Source: Micromonospora sp. RHAY321 (GTDB lineage Bacteria; Actinomycetota; Actinomycetes; Mycobacteriales; Micromonosporaceae). Taken from it: a stretch of 64,000 nucleotides of DNA. The notes beneath the pieces are model-generated. The model worked only from the letters and a program-made list of their open reading frames with translations. It searched no databases and was not told where the DNA came from. Positions 17,693 through 26,398 of this stretch are shown in pieces; positions within the stretch are counted from its first letter, which is position 1, and the number at the start of each line of letters is the position of its first letter. Position numbers and translations under genes: made by a program. Location of the stretch: assembly GCF_023896955.1 (NCBI RefSeq), contig NZ_JAMHIW010000010.1, positions 62,001 through 126,000 on the forward strand, given 5' to 3'.

Positions 17693-20600
17693 GCGGACCC
17701 TCCGTCTGTGAGGGCGGATCGTCGTGTCCGTGCGTCGCGGCCGGCGCGGCGCAGGTCGGCGGTGAGCTGGTCGGCCAGGGCGAGGGTGTCGTCGGCGGGT
17801 TCGGCGTCGATCTCGGCGAGCCGGCGGGTCAACGTCCGGCGCAACGCGCGGATGGCGTCGAGGTGGCCGAGTTGCGCGCGGGCGCGCATAGCGGCCTGGT
17901 ACAGCTGTTCGGCGTAGGGGTGTTGGCTGATCGCGGCGTCGAGGACGGCGAGTTGCTCCGTGGGTTGGCCGGCGAGTTCCTCGGCGAGGGCCACGGCGGC
18001 GTCGAGCGCGTCCTGGCGGACGGTCTCCCGGTAGGGCTCGAACCATTCATATTCGCGGCCCTCGGCGAGTGGCCGGTAGGTGTCGACGACGCGGCGTAGC
18101 GCCGCGACCCGTTCGGGCTTGGAGCCGGCGGCGTCGGCGGCGCGGATCGCGGCGCGCATCCGCCACAGGTCGACATCGAAGCGTTCGGGGTTAAGTTCGT
18201 ATCGGCGGTGGGGGTGGGTGAGGTAGGTGCCGGGGCCGCCGTTGTGCCGCAGGACGCCGCGCAGGTCCGAGACGTAGGTGTGCAGCCGATGGACCGCTTT
18301 GCTGGCGGGCGCGTCGGGCAGCAGGTCGTCCAGGATCGCCTCCGTGGAGGCGCTGCCGTCGCGGACCGCCAGATACACCAGCAGTTCGAGGGACTTCGCG
18401 CGCAGGCTGCGCTGCGGGTCACCGTCGACGATGGTGGGTACGCCGAGCACTTTCACCCTGACCCGTGCGGGCTGCGTCGTCGGCTCGGGGTCGACGTCGT
18501 GGTGACTGGCGGCTGGCGATCGCCCGGCGACGGCGGCCCGCCGGTGGTTAACGGCGGTGGTCGGGTCGGCTGGTGGGGGGGCGCCGCCGCCCTCGCGGGC
18601 TGCTGCGGTCAGCTGGGCGGAAACCGAGACGTCGGTACTGGCGACGGCACCCGCCAGGGCCTGTTCGCTGTCGGTGTCGCCGGTCCGGTCGTGGCAGGCC
18701 TGCACGTTCTGCTCGGCGTCAGCGTCCGTGTCAGGCGGTGCGACAACCGGCGTATCTGTTGGTGTGGTCGCGGCGGCCGGGGTGGGCGTCGCGCGCTGCG
18801 GCGGTGGTGCGGGTTCGGTCGGGGCCGCCGGCTGGGGTAGGCCGGTGTGCGACTCGGCGAGGGCAGCAAGTAGGCCCGCGGTTTCGGCAGGGGTGAGGAT
18901 CGCGAGCCGGCCAACGTCGGCGGGATGCCTGCCAGGGCGCTGGCTCTCTCCGTGGGCGGGGGTGGCGACGCCGTCGTCGGCCACCATCACGGTGTTGCCG
19001 TCAGGCCACGGGCCGAGCAGCACCCCGTGGATGTCCAGGCGTTGGCCCTGCGCGAGCAGGGCTGCGACGCGGGCGCGTTCGTGGCGGGTACTCACGTCGG
19101 CCAGGAGCATGATCGGTGGCTGCGGCTCCTCGTAGGGGTCGGTGTGCCGCAGGTCGGCGACAGTGTCGACCTCATGCCGGTCGACCAGCCGGGTGCGGCG
19201 CATGGTCCGCGCCTCGAGAATCTCAAGGGCTTCGTCGAGCCCGGTGGTGATGGTCAGCCGAGGTGTGCGCGGCAGGTTGACCGCCGCAGCGCCGAGCAGC
19301 GTGGCCGCGGTCGGGGACGGCATCACCACCTCGGTGCGAGCGTCGGGGTCGTGCAGGCCGCCGGCGGCCAGGGCGGCGGTGAGGAACCCGCGGGCGGCGG
19401 CGTGCGCACCGGGACCGGTGAGTCCGAGTCCGGCGGGCGGCCACAAAGCCGACAGCGGGTTGGCCAGCGACGGCACGACTGGCATGTCAACGGCTGCTGT
19501 GGTTTCACGGTGGGCGTCGGCCTGGCTCGGCTCGTCAGGGCCGGGACATGTATCCAGGTCTGGGCCATTGCCTGCGCTCTCCGTGAGGGCGCCAATGACC
19601 ACGGCGAGGTCTTCAGGGTGGGTGTCGACGTCCACTTCGGTGATCGTGTGGGGGGCGTCGCTGGTCGGCGCGTTGGCGTGGCCGGCGGTGAGCCGGCGCA
19701 GTCCTCGGCGGATCTGGCCGATCACCGGCGGCATCGGCGCGAGATCGGGATCCGTCGTGCGCGTTGTGGCCGTGGGCGGCCGGGGAATGTAGCGGCGCTG
19801 GCGATGCGCCCACACCAGCGCCACCGCGCCCGCGATGGCCAGGGCCAGGCCGATGTCTACCCAGCTGCCGCTCGGCAGAGACACGCCGCGCGCATCCCGA
19901 TCGTGGGTGGGGGCATCGCCCGCGTCGGCGTTGGCGGCAGAGCCGGTCGCGGTGGGGGCGGGTTCCGGGACGCCGCTGCTCGGCGGTGCGGCCGTCGTGG
20001 TCGACGCGGGCATGTTCGGCGCGACCGTGGCCGGCGCCGAGCTGCCCGGAGCCGGGGTGCGCCCGTCCGGCGGAGGTTGGGATGCCTCAACGTCCGGTTG
20101 ATCGGTCGGTGGCGCCTTAGGCGGCTTTGCATCTCTCGGGGGACTGTCTGGGCTGGCGTGGGCGGGCAGGTTGAGGGTCCAGCCGGGATAGATCAGATTC
20201 GGGTTGCGCAGCGTTCCGCCGACGCCGGGAAAGCGGGTGCCCCGGTTGAGGGCGAAGATGTCCGGCCAGCGGCGGGGGTCGCCCAGACACCGCTCGGCGA
20301 TCTCGGACAGCGTGTCCCCACGCTTCACGGTATAGGTGTCTTCCCGGCCAGTCGCGACGCGGGCGAGTTCGGTGCTGCTCGCCGCCGCGTGGCTGGCCAG
20401 AGTGTGACCGGCCTGCCGCGCGGTGGGGTGCACCGCTTCGTGCGAGTCGCTCATGTCGGCGTTGGCGGGCGCGGCGGCGTGGGCGGGGATGGCGCCCGTG
20501 CTGGCGCTGACCGCGGTGGCTCCCAGCACGGCTGCGGTCAGTCCCTGCAGCGGTCCCGGCAGGTGCAGCGTGGGTAGCCACCGCAGCGCGCGGGTGACCC

Positions 20601-20841
20601 GCGTGTACGCCCGGCCGCTGACGGCGGTGACGAGCAGCGCCCAAATCAGCCAGGCGCCCGTCTGCGCGAGGCCGGCGAGGAACCCGGCGGTGAGCGGCTG
20701 TCGGAGCCAGTCCTGCAGCGCCGCGGTGGATGGCACGTTGGGCGTCGGCGATGCGCCGAGGTGGACGAGCGCGGCCGGAACGACCGCGACCAGGAGCGCG
20801 GATCCCGTCGTGGTGGCGATAGAAGCCGCTCTGGTTCGCAT
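17689..20841 (-). CDS. Large LysM and BTAD membrane protein
   Basis: A 1050-residue protein. Order: an N-terminal export/membrane segment and second membrane helix (LAQTGAWLIWALLVTAV); a LysM domain at about residues 165-225 (YTVKRGDTLSEIAERCLGD to LIYPGWTLNLP); a low-complexity Pro/Ala/Thr linker; a membrane helix (VDIGLALAIAGAVALVWA); a large alpha/beta region; and a C-terminal winged helix plus BTAD repeats (VRVKVLGVPTIVDGDPQRSL; FDVDLWRMRAAIRAA). It combines a wall-binding module with a SARP-like output domain, suggesting a sensor that links the cell wall to an internal response. The start is GTG 20844 or ATG 20841, right after AGGAGG. It is a paralogue of the 6994-9123 gene and coupled to DUF2637. 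Confidence 0.8.
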   Translation of the reverse strand: MRTRAASIATTTGSALLVAVVPAALVHLGASPTPNVPSTAALQDWLRQPLTAGFLAGLAQTGAWLIWALLVTAVSGRAYTRVTRALRWLPTLHLPGPLQGLTAAVLGATAVSASTGAIPAHAAAPANADMSDSHEAVHPTARQAGHTLASHAAASSTELARVATGREDTYTVKRGDTLSEIAERCLGDPRRWPDIFALNRGTRFPGVGGTLRNPNLIYPGWTLNLPAHASPDSPPRDAKPPKAPPTDQPDVEASQPPPDGRTPAPGSSAPATVAPNMPASTTTAAPPSSGVPEPAPTATGSAANADAGDAPTHDRDARGVSLPSGSWVDIGLALAIAGAVALVWAHRQRRYIPRPPTATTRTTDPDLAPMPPVIGQIRRGLRRLTAGHANAPTSDAPHTITEVDVDTHPEDLAVVIGALTESAGNGPDLDTCPGPDEPSQADAHRETTAAVDMPVVPSLANPLSALWPPAGLGLTGPGAHAAARGFLTAALAAGGLHDPDARTEVVMPSPTAATLLGAAAVNLPRTPRLTITTGLDEALEILEARTMRRTRLVDRHEVDTVADLRHTDPYEEPQPPIMLLADVSTRHERARVAALLAQGQRLDIHGVLLGPWPDGNTVMVADDGVATPAHGESQRPGRHPADVGRLAILTPAETAGLLAALAESHTGLPQPAAPTEPAPPPQRATPTPAAATTPTDTPVVAPPDTDADAEQNVQACHDRTGDTDSEQALAGAVASTDVSVSAQLTAAAREGGGAPPPADPTTAVNHRRAAVAGRSPAASHHDVDPEPTTQPARVRVKVLGVPTIVDGDPQRSLRAKSLELLVYLAVRDGSASTEAILDDLLPDAPASKAVHRLHTYVSDLRGVLRHNGGPGTYLTHPHRRYELNPERFDVDLWRMRAAIRAADAAGSKPERVAALRRVVDTYRPLAEGREYEWFEPYRETVRQDALDAAVALAEELAGQPTEQLAVLDAAISQHPYAEQLYQAAMRARAQLGHLDAIRALRRTLTRRLAEIDAEPADDTLALADQLTADLRRAGRDARTRRSALTDGGSA

Positions 20842-21570
20842 CACTCCTCCTGCCTGTTCGTGTCGCCTCGCTGGCCTGCGGGATCACGGGAAGTCGCAGG
20901 CGTGGAGCTACAGAGGCGACGGACGGTGAGTGGGGGTGCCTGGTCAGTGGGTTGACGGTATGACCGCAGGTGGTCGAGGAACGTGTCGTGAGGGCTGACA
21001 GTGCCTCACACGGCCTTACGGGACCTCACATCAGCAGGTCAGAAGCTCGCGCCGCGCCACCACAGCCGAGTCGCGGGCCTCCGGGGGCGCTCGCTCATGC
21101 CCCTCCCTGACGGGCTAGGTAAGGGGATTCGGCTCACTCCGGTGCTGTCGCCCCTCACTTTCAGGTGGGCGTTACTGCGACGGCTCGCCGGGCTGATCAA
21201 GCGCTACTACTCAGGCCAGCAACCGGGCGCACCCGAGAGCAGCGTTGCGCTGCCGCGCCGCGCGGCCATCGGTGCCGGCAGGCGCCGCACGCCGATCCGG
21301 CGGGTGGTTGACGTGAGGGTTCAGGACGGACCAGCCGTCGAATGGATGACGGGTACCAAGTGTGGGCGCGCGAAGGTGCCGGCACCGGCACACCACGCTC
21401 GGCATCGGCACCACCGGCACGTAACCCCGGAGCTCGCGCCTTTGCTTGCGTTCACAGGGACCCGAGTTATCCACAGAGACGCCTCGACAGGTTGATCCCG
21501 ATGCTGCCTCCTGCTGAAGTAACCCGCGGGGACGACGCCGCGTCCCATCGACTGCGGAAGGAGAGCGGCC
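20842..21570 (+). other. Long divergent intergenic region with one DnaA-box-like site
   Basis: 729 bases without a supported gene between the minus-strand LysM-BTAD gene and the plus-strand 51-residue gene; it must hold both promoters. TTATCCACA at 21467-21475 is a perfect match to the DnaA-box consensus, but it is single, so it does not suggest an origin. Several CCTCAC words occur at 21004-21030 and 21150-21160 without clear spacing. Confidence 0.45.
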
Positions 21571-21726
21571 ATGATCAGGGGCGGGCAGGGGCGAATACGA
21601 GGCACGGATATAGAGACGCCACTGGGATACCTCTCCGGCGTCACTGCCCTTGTCGGCGCGGTCGCCACTCTCGTCGCGGCAGTAGCCACGTTGCTGATGG
21701 CGATCGTCGCGACGGTGAGCCTCTGA
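21571..21726 (+). CDS. 51-residue single-helix membrane peptide
   Basis: ATG behind AAGGAGAGCGGCC. The peptide has a polar N-terminus (MIRGGQGRIRGTDIETPLGY) and one hydrophobic helix to the end (VTALVGAVATLVAAVATLLM and following residues). Its TGA overlaps the ATG of the next gene (TGATG), so both are made together. The size and topology resemble small membrane regulators or toxin-like peptides, but no family is recognised. Confidence 0.55.
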   Translation: MIRGGQGRIRGTDIETPLGYLSGVTALVGAVATLVAAVATLLMAIVATVSL

Positions 21727-21959
21727 TGCCCGCGGTAGAGGCATGGCTACTCGGTGGACCAGCCGACGGCCGCCTCACCCCAATCGAGGTCGACGAGGAC
21801 GGGTCACTTCCGCAGTCGGTCATCCTATGCCAAACCGGCGCCTACCTCGGCGCTCACGATCACCCCAGTCCACCCGTCAGGCACCGCTATCTCCGTTCTG
21901 ACGACGAGCACGAGCCACCAACATTCCGATACGACGGGCTTCTCTCCGACGACCAGTGA
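21726..21959 (+). CDS. Small GGPADG-motif protein
   Basis: 77 residues beginning MPAVEAWLLGGPADGRLTPI. The LLGGPADG signature is shared with the 65-residue protein at 11318. The rest is acidic and His-rich (HDHPSPPVRHRYLRSDDEHE). The start codon overlaps the stop of the 51-residue membrane peptide, which argues for a joint role. Function unknown. Confidence 0.6.
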   Translation: MPAVEAWLLGGPADGRLTPIEVDEDGSLPQSVILCQTGAYLGAHDHPSPPVRHRYLRSDDEHEPPTFRYDGLLSDDQ

Positions 21960-22078
21960 CCTCGGCAAGCGGTGGGCAACCGGCCGGGACAGCGCATCCG
22001 GGTTCCGAACGGATGCCGCAATAGCTTCCACCCAGCCCGACCAGACTCAGCACCTCGCGCTCACCGCTGATCGAACAC

Positions 22079-22351
22079 TTGTACGATGCGCTGGTGGAGG
22101 ACGTGGCGGGGCGCTGGTGGAACGGCATCTGGGGGCGCTTGGGCCGCCGGGATGTGTGGCTGACCCGCGAGGTCCGGTGGAAGGTCGTCGCCCGCGCCGG
22201 CGACAGCGAGACCGGCCGGGTGCTGCGCTGGGAGTTCGACACCGAGGCGGATGCCCTCGCGATGGTCAAGCGCCTCCTCGCCGCCGACGTGGGCGGCCAG
22301 TGGCGCAAACAGTCCGGCGACGGCGCACCGCATCCGCCCCAGCAGGCATAG
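22079..22351 (+). CDS. Small hypothetical protein, about 90 residues
   Basis: The frame reads ALVEDVAGRWWNGIWGRLGR then DVWLTREVRWKVVARAGDSE and DTEADALAMVKRLLAADVGG. A beta-beta-alpha pattern with conserved-looking Trp and Arg residues supports coding. The start is TTG at 22079 or GTG at 22094, and neither has a strong ribosome site. I do not recognise a family. The gene ends 49 bases before the convergent HNH nuclease gene. Confidence 0.5.
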   Translation: MYDALVEDVAGRWWNGIWGRLGRRDVWLTREVRWKVVARAGDSETGRVLRWEFDTEADALAMVKRLLAADVGGQWRKQSGDGAPHPPQQA

Positions 22352-22400
22352 TCCGGCCGGCGGAGCGTCCCGAAGCACGCCCGCCGGCCGCAGATCTTGG

Positions 22401-23072
22401 TCAGGAGCTGCAGGTGTTGAGCATGCTCTGCAGCGCGGACTTCTCCGACGACTGCAGGGTCAGGCTCCAGCTGTACTTCACGGTGATCCACATCTTGCTG
22501 TAGGTGCACCGGTACGACGACAGGGACGGCTGCCACGTGGACGGGTCCTGGTCACCCTTGGATTGGTTGACGTTGTCCGTCACCGCGATCAACTGGGGGC
22601 GGGTCAGGTCGTTGGCGAAGCTCTGCCGGCGGCTGGTCGTCCACGCGTTTGCCCCGGAGCGCCACGCCTCTGCCAGGGGCACGACGTGATCGATGTCGAC
22701 GTCCGAGGCCGCCGACCAGGTCGCGCCGTCGTAGGGGCTGTACCAGCGGCCCGAGGTGGCCGCGCAGGAGCTGTCGACCACGACTGAGGTGCCGTCGCGC
22801 TTGAGGACCTGCTCGCGGGTGTTGCAGCTGCCACTGATGGTGATCCAGTGCGGGAACAGGTCCCGGGAGTAGCCAGTGGTCGAGCCCTGGGTCGCCACCG
22901 TCAAAGCGTTGAGCTGTGACTGCGCCGTCGACTTGGAGGGGATCCCGGGAGGCGTGGCCATGGCCGGTTGCGCGTTCACGACGACGAGACATGCGCCGGT
23001 GAGTACGGCGGCGGCCACGACGGCGAAGCGTCGCCGCGGTGAGGATCGGGTGAGCATCTGGTTGTCGCGCAT
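22401..23072 (-). CDS. Secreted HNH-type (DUF1524-like) nuclease
   Basis: A 223-residue protein with a signal peptide (RRRFAVVAAAVLTGACLVVV, cleavage near AMA-TPPG). The core motif DVDIDHVVPLAEAWRSGANA matches the DHxxP metal/catalytic site of DUF1524/GmrSD-like HNH nucleases exported by actinomycetes. The conserved helix RQSFANDLTRPQLIAVTDNV and a SKGDQDPSTW segment follow, as usual in this family. AGGAGG six bases before the ATG at 23072 fixes the start over the longer frame. It probably degrades extracellular nucleic acids. It is divergent from the EEP-family gene at 23340. Confidence 0.88.
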   Translation of the reverse strand: MRDNQMLTRSSPRRRFAVVAAAVLTGACLVVVNAQPAMATPPGIPSKSTAQSQLNALTVATQGSTTGYSRDLFPHWITISGSCNTREQVLKRDGTSVVVDSSCAATSGRWYSPYDGATWSAASDVDIDHVVPLAEAWRSGANAWTTSRRQSFANDLTRPQLIAVTDNVNQSKGDQDPSTWQPSLSSYRCTYSKMWITVKYSWSLTLQSSEKSALQSMLNTCSS

Positions 23073-23339
23073 GTGGGCCTCCTGAACGACCGGGTGGACA
23101 GCGACCATCTCGAACGATCATGTCCATCGAAGGGCGTCCTTGTGAAGGGGTGGAGGCGCTCGCGCGAAGACCGATTTCAATACGCGGGCCCCCGCGCCCC
23201 CGCCTTCAGCACCTCGCGGCCCTCGTGCAGCTGGTCTGCTCGCGGCTGTCCAGATTGCGACGTAGCGGCAGTCGATGCTTCCCGCGGGCCTACAGTGCGG
23301 CCTTGAGGCTGGTAGCGGACCTGGATGCAGGGAGCGACG

Positions 23340-24287
23340 GTGGCCAACGACCTGATCGTCATGACGTGGAACGTGGAAAACCTGTTCCGGCCCGACGACA
23401 CCGACCCCTCGGCTGCGGAAACCTACGCCGCGAAGCTCACCTACCTGGCCGGGCTCATCTCCGGCACCGGCGCCGACGTCGTCGCCCTGCAGGAGATCGG
23501 CTCACCGGTGGCCGCTGACGATCTCCGCGCGGCCCTGGGCGAGCCCTGGCAGGCGGTCGTTTCCACCCACCCGGACGGTCGTGGGATCCGCGTCGCCGTC
23601 CTCGCCCGGCACACGCTCACCGAGGAAGCGCAGGTCACCGCGCTGCCGCAGGCCGGCCTGCCGGCGGTCCCCGACGTCGACAGCGACACGCTCACGCACC
23701 TGGGCCGAGGAGCGGTTCAGGTGCACGTCGACTGCGGCGGGCCCGGCCTGCGGCTGGTCACCGCTCACCTCAAGAGCAAGCTGCTCACCTACCCGGGCGG
23801 ACGGCGCTACCCGCTCACCGAGGACGAACGTGCCCGCGGCGCCGGCTACGCCCTGCTGCGCCGCACCGCCGAAGCCGTCGCCCTGCGCGTGCACCTCAAC
23901 GATGTCCTCGCCGAATCCGCTGTCAACGGGCAGCCCGGTATGCCGACGATCCTGTGCGGAGACCTCAACGACGGACCCGACGCCGTCACCACCGTCCTGC
24001 TCGAAGGACCCGCCGACGGGGACGTCCACCGCCCTGACAAGGGCGACGCGGTGCGGTTGTACAACCTCGGACGCCGCCTGCCACCAGCGCGCGGCTACTC
24101 CCGCATCTACCAAGGACGGGGCGAGCTCATCGACCACATCCTCGCCACCCGCGACCTGCAACTGCGCCTGGTCGGCATCGACTCCCTCGTCGATGACATC
24201 ACCTCCATCGGCGTGTCCACCCGCAGCCGCGAAGCTGCCATCGTGCCGGACCACGCCCCGGTCATCGCCCGCTTCACCCAGCCCTAG
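23340..24287 (+). CDS. Endonuclease/exonuclease/phosphatase (EEP) family protein
   Basis: A 315-residue EEP-fold hydrolase. The metal and catalytic motifs are in order: MTWNVENLF (Asn), VVALQEIGS (Glu, metal), VTAHLKSKL (His), CGDLNDGPDA (Asp-Asn pair), LIDHILAT (Asp) and the final VPDHAPVIARF (Asp-His). The family includes DNases, AP endonucleases and phosphodiesterases, and the substrate is not readable here. The GTG at 23340 is preferred to the ATG at 23325 because GGGAG lies five bases before it. No signal peptide, so it acts in the cytosol. It sits between a secreted nuclease and a DNA ligase. Confidence 0.88.
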   Translation: MANDLIVMTWNVENLFRPDDTDPSAAETYAAKLTYLAGLISGTGADVVALQEIGSPVAADDLRAALGEPWQAVVSTHPDGRGIRVAVLARHTLTEEAQVTALPQAGLPAVPDVDSDTLTHLGRGAVQVHVDCGGPGLRLVTAHLKSKLLTYPGGRRYPLTEDERARGAGYALLRRTAEAVALRVHLNDVLAESAVNGQPGMPTILCGDLNDGPDAVTTVLLEGPADGDVHRPDKGDAVRLYNLGRRLPPARGYSRIYQGRGELIDHILATRDLQLRLVGIDSLVDDITSIGVSTRSREAAIVPDHAPVIARFTQP

Positions 24288-24387
24288 TAACGGCCAGCGG
24301 TCGCCGAGGGCGAGGATGGCCCCGCCCTCAACCTGGCTGGCTGAGGTTGCGCAGCCAATAGCCAGGGATTGTCGCCGGTTCCGCCCG

Positions 24388-25449
24388 TCAGCCGCTCGGC
24401 GTCCCGAACGGGTCCTCGCCCTCACCGAGGAGCAGTGGCACGTCGTAGACCGACATGTCGGGCCGGCCTTTCGCGTACCGCACCCGGTGGCGCCACCGCC
24501 CGTGCTCGAACGCCACGTCGGCGTCGATCTCCGCCACCACGCTCGGCTCCACCTGTACATACCGCAGCGGCTCGGGCCGGTCCAGCTGACCGGACCAGGA
24601 CGCGGGCAGAGGCTCCGGCCACGGGTGCGCCACTGCGCCACGGCGCGGCGGCGCGAGCAGCGCGGCCAGCTCCACGGCCTGGTTGCTGGTCAGGGGGTGG
24701 GTGCTGCCGGTGTATCGCAGCCGTCCCCGACGGTCGAATCGGCCGAGCAGCACCGTGTCCGGGCTGCTGATGGTGCCGGTCACCCCACCGACGATGGCCT
24801 CCGTGACGATCCGGGTCCGGAACTTCGCCCAGCCACGCCGGCCCGGCTCGTACCGGCCGCCCGACCGTTTGCTCACTACGCCCTCGATGCCCGCAGCGAC
24901 GGTCCAGTTCACCAGCCAGTCCGTCACCTGCCGCATGTCGGCCGTCTGTGGGGTCAGGGTGAGCTGCGCCGGCGCGTCGGCGAGCAACTGCTTCAGCCGG
25001 GCCCGTCTCTGCGACAGCGGCAGGCCCATGATCACCTGCCCGGCCGCGTCCGCGAGGAGATCGAACACCACGTAGTGGGCGGGGCACTCGCGTGCCAGGC
25101 GCGGCAGGGCGCGGCCAGCGGTGACGCGTCGCTGCAGCTGCGCGAAGTTGGTTCGACCACGCTCCCAGACGATCAGCTCACCGTCGAGCACCACCCCTGG
25201 CGGAATGGCCGTCCGGATCGCGCGGGTGATGTCTGGAAAGTAGGTGCTCAGGTTCCGGCCGGCCCGCGACTGGAGGTACACCCCGTCAATGTCGCGGAAG
25301 GCGATCGCGCGCCACCCGTCCCACTTCGGCTCGTGCACCAGGCCGGGGCCCTCGGGCACCGCATCGACCGGCGCCGCGAGCATCGGCGCGACCGGCCGAC
25401 GCAGCACTGGATGCGACGCCGCGCTTGCCTGCGGGCGGGCGGGAATCAC
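24388..25449 (-). CDS. ATP-dependent DNA ligase (LigD/LigC ligase-domain type)
   Basis: A 353-residue stand-alone ligase. Adenylation motif I is EPKWDGWRA, where Lys forms the AMP adduct. Motif III is in VVLDGELIVW, motif IV in GIEGVVSKRSGGRYEPG and motif V in GWAKFRT. An OB-fold follows, with VVAEIDADVAFEHGRWRHRV near the end. The size and motif wording match the LigC/LigD ligase domain used in actinobacterial non-homologous end joining and repair. No polymerase or Ku gene is in the window. The start is uncertain because the GTG at 25449 directly abuts a GGAG. Confidence 0.9.
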   Translation of the reverse strand: MIPARPQASAASHPVLRRPVAPMLAAPVDAVPEGPGLVHEPKWDGWRAIAFRDIDGVYLQSRAGRNLSTYFPDITRAIRTAIPPGVVLDGELIVWERGRTNFAQLQRRVTAGRALPRLARECPAHYVVFDLLADAAGQVIMGLPLSQRRARLKQLLADAPAQLTLTPQTADMRQVTDWLVNWTVAAGIEGVVSKRSGGRYEPGRRGWAKFRTRIVTEAIVGGVTGTISSPDTVLLGRFDRRGRLRYTGSTHPLTSNQAVELAALLAPPRRGAVAHPWPEPLPASWSGQLDRPEPLRYVQVEPSVVAEIDADVAFEHGRWRHRVRYAKGRPDMSVYDVPLLLGEGEDPFGTPSG

Positions 25450-25906
25450 CTCCAGTCCCGCCCACGCTGACCGTCAACACGTCTCATCATTCGCCCCCAC
25501 GTCATCGTGGGTATGAAAGACGCCGTCTCGTGCGGAGATCCGCGACAACGAATCAACCCCGGGCTCATGGCACGAGTGGCGCTCGAACGAGCATGCGAGG
25601 AAGATCGCTGATCACCTCGCGGCCCGCAGCGCTCGGACCACCTGCGCGCCGCGCTCCCCCACCCACGTCAGCGACCGCCAACCTGCGCGGATCGCCCGCG
25701 GTCAGCCACTGCCCGCCGTGGCGTCAGCAGCGGGCCGCCGCGGACTGCCTGCTGCCTGTAGGAGATCACGCCGGCGGTGGAACATCGGCACCGGGCGGGA
25801 TCTGCGCGTGCACCGCCCCGAGCCATACGGGCGAGGCTCCGAAGACCGCTGTGAGTAGCCCATATGCCTACTGGGACACCTCGAGTGGACGCTCGCCGCT
25901 CTTCTC
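25450..25906 (+). other. Stretch with no intact gene, holding a decayed GGPxDG-family end
   Basis: Between the ligase start and the lipoprotein stop no intact gene is supported. A 32-codon frame at 25513-25611 lacks a ribosome site. Its notable content is the fragment described at 25757-25858. Confidence 0.45.
25757..25858 (+). pseudogene. C-terminal remnant of a GGPxDG-family gene
   Basis: In one frame ending at the TAG 25856-25858 the sequence reads WNIGTGRDLRVHRPEPYGRG then SEDRCE. This matches the end of the protein at 11318-11515 (NIGRSRGRDRRVYQHRP then PYGHGSEDRCE). No matching N-terminal GGPxDG part is found upstream, so this is a truncated copy. Confidence 0.5.
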
Positions 25907-26398
25907 CTAGCAGTCGTCCTGCTTCCACTTGCCGTCTTCCCGCACCCATGGCTCTTTGGTCTGGTTCAGCGCAGGCACGTCGTATGTGTAGGTCGCTCGA
26001 GCGAGATCACCCGAGATTTGCGCATCGAAGGTCTTGAGGGGCATCGCCTTGCCGTAGATCTGCTTGGCCGCAGCCAGCATGCCGGTGAACTCGCTGAGGG
26101 TCACGCGATCCTTGCACCTGGCCGAGAACAGGTCGTAGGCGACGGTGGGCTTCGCGTCGAGGAATGCGTCCGAGTACGCCAACACCGCCTGGCGAAGCTC
26201 CTTCTGCCCATCAGGCGCCTGCGCGGTCGGGCTGGCAGCCGCACTTGGGGGCGCGACGGCCGATGGAGCCGCGGACGTCGAGGACGCAGCGGCGTTTGGT
26301 TTATCGGCGTTGCCCGTGCAAGCGGTCAAAGGCAGCGCGAGAAGAGGCATTACGATCATGGCGTTGCGGATCATGGCGTTGCGGATCATGGCGCGCAC
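25907..26398 (-). CDS. Lipoprotein of unknown function
   Basis: Up to 163 residues with a lipobox LPLTAC, so the mature protein is lipid-anchored at the Cys and faces outward. A Ser/Ala/Pro linker is followed by a soluble domain (AVLAYSDAFLDAKPTVAYDL; FSARCKDRVTLSEFTGMLAA) like a small NTF2-like or ketosteroid-isomerase-like fold. The N-terminus is odd: a 15-base unit (GGCGTTGCGGATCAT on the plus strand, 26360-26374 and 26375-26389) is repeated, giving MIRNA twice and in-frame ATGs at 26389, 26374 and 26359. The true start is therefore unclear, and the shortest form (MIVMPLLALP) already makes a good signal peptide. Confidence 0.65.
   Translation of the reverse strand: MRAMIRNAMIRNAMIVMPLLALPLTACTGNADKPNAAASSTSAAPSAVAPPSAAASPTAQAPDGQKELRQAVLAYSDAFLDAKPTVAYDLFSARCKDRVTLSEFTGMLAAAKQIYGKAMPLKTFDAQISGDLARATYTYDVPALNQTKEPWVREDGKWKQDDC
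26360..26389 (-). repeat. 15-bp tandem repeat at the lipoprotein start
   Basis: Two exact 15-base copies back to back, each carrying a start codon in frame (ATGATCCGCAACGCC on the coding strand), plus a partial third ATGATC. Copy-number change would keep the frame and alter signal-peptide length or start choice. Confidence 0.75.

Noticed and set aside
21467-21475. Perfect DnaA box TTATCCACA, possible replication origin
   Set aside because: It is a single site with no second box, AT-rich stretch or replication gene nearby.
25513-25611. 32-codon ORF starting MKDAVSCGDPRQ
   Set aside because: No ribosome site, no homology that I recognise, and it lies in a decayed region.
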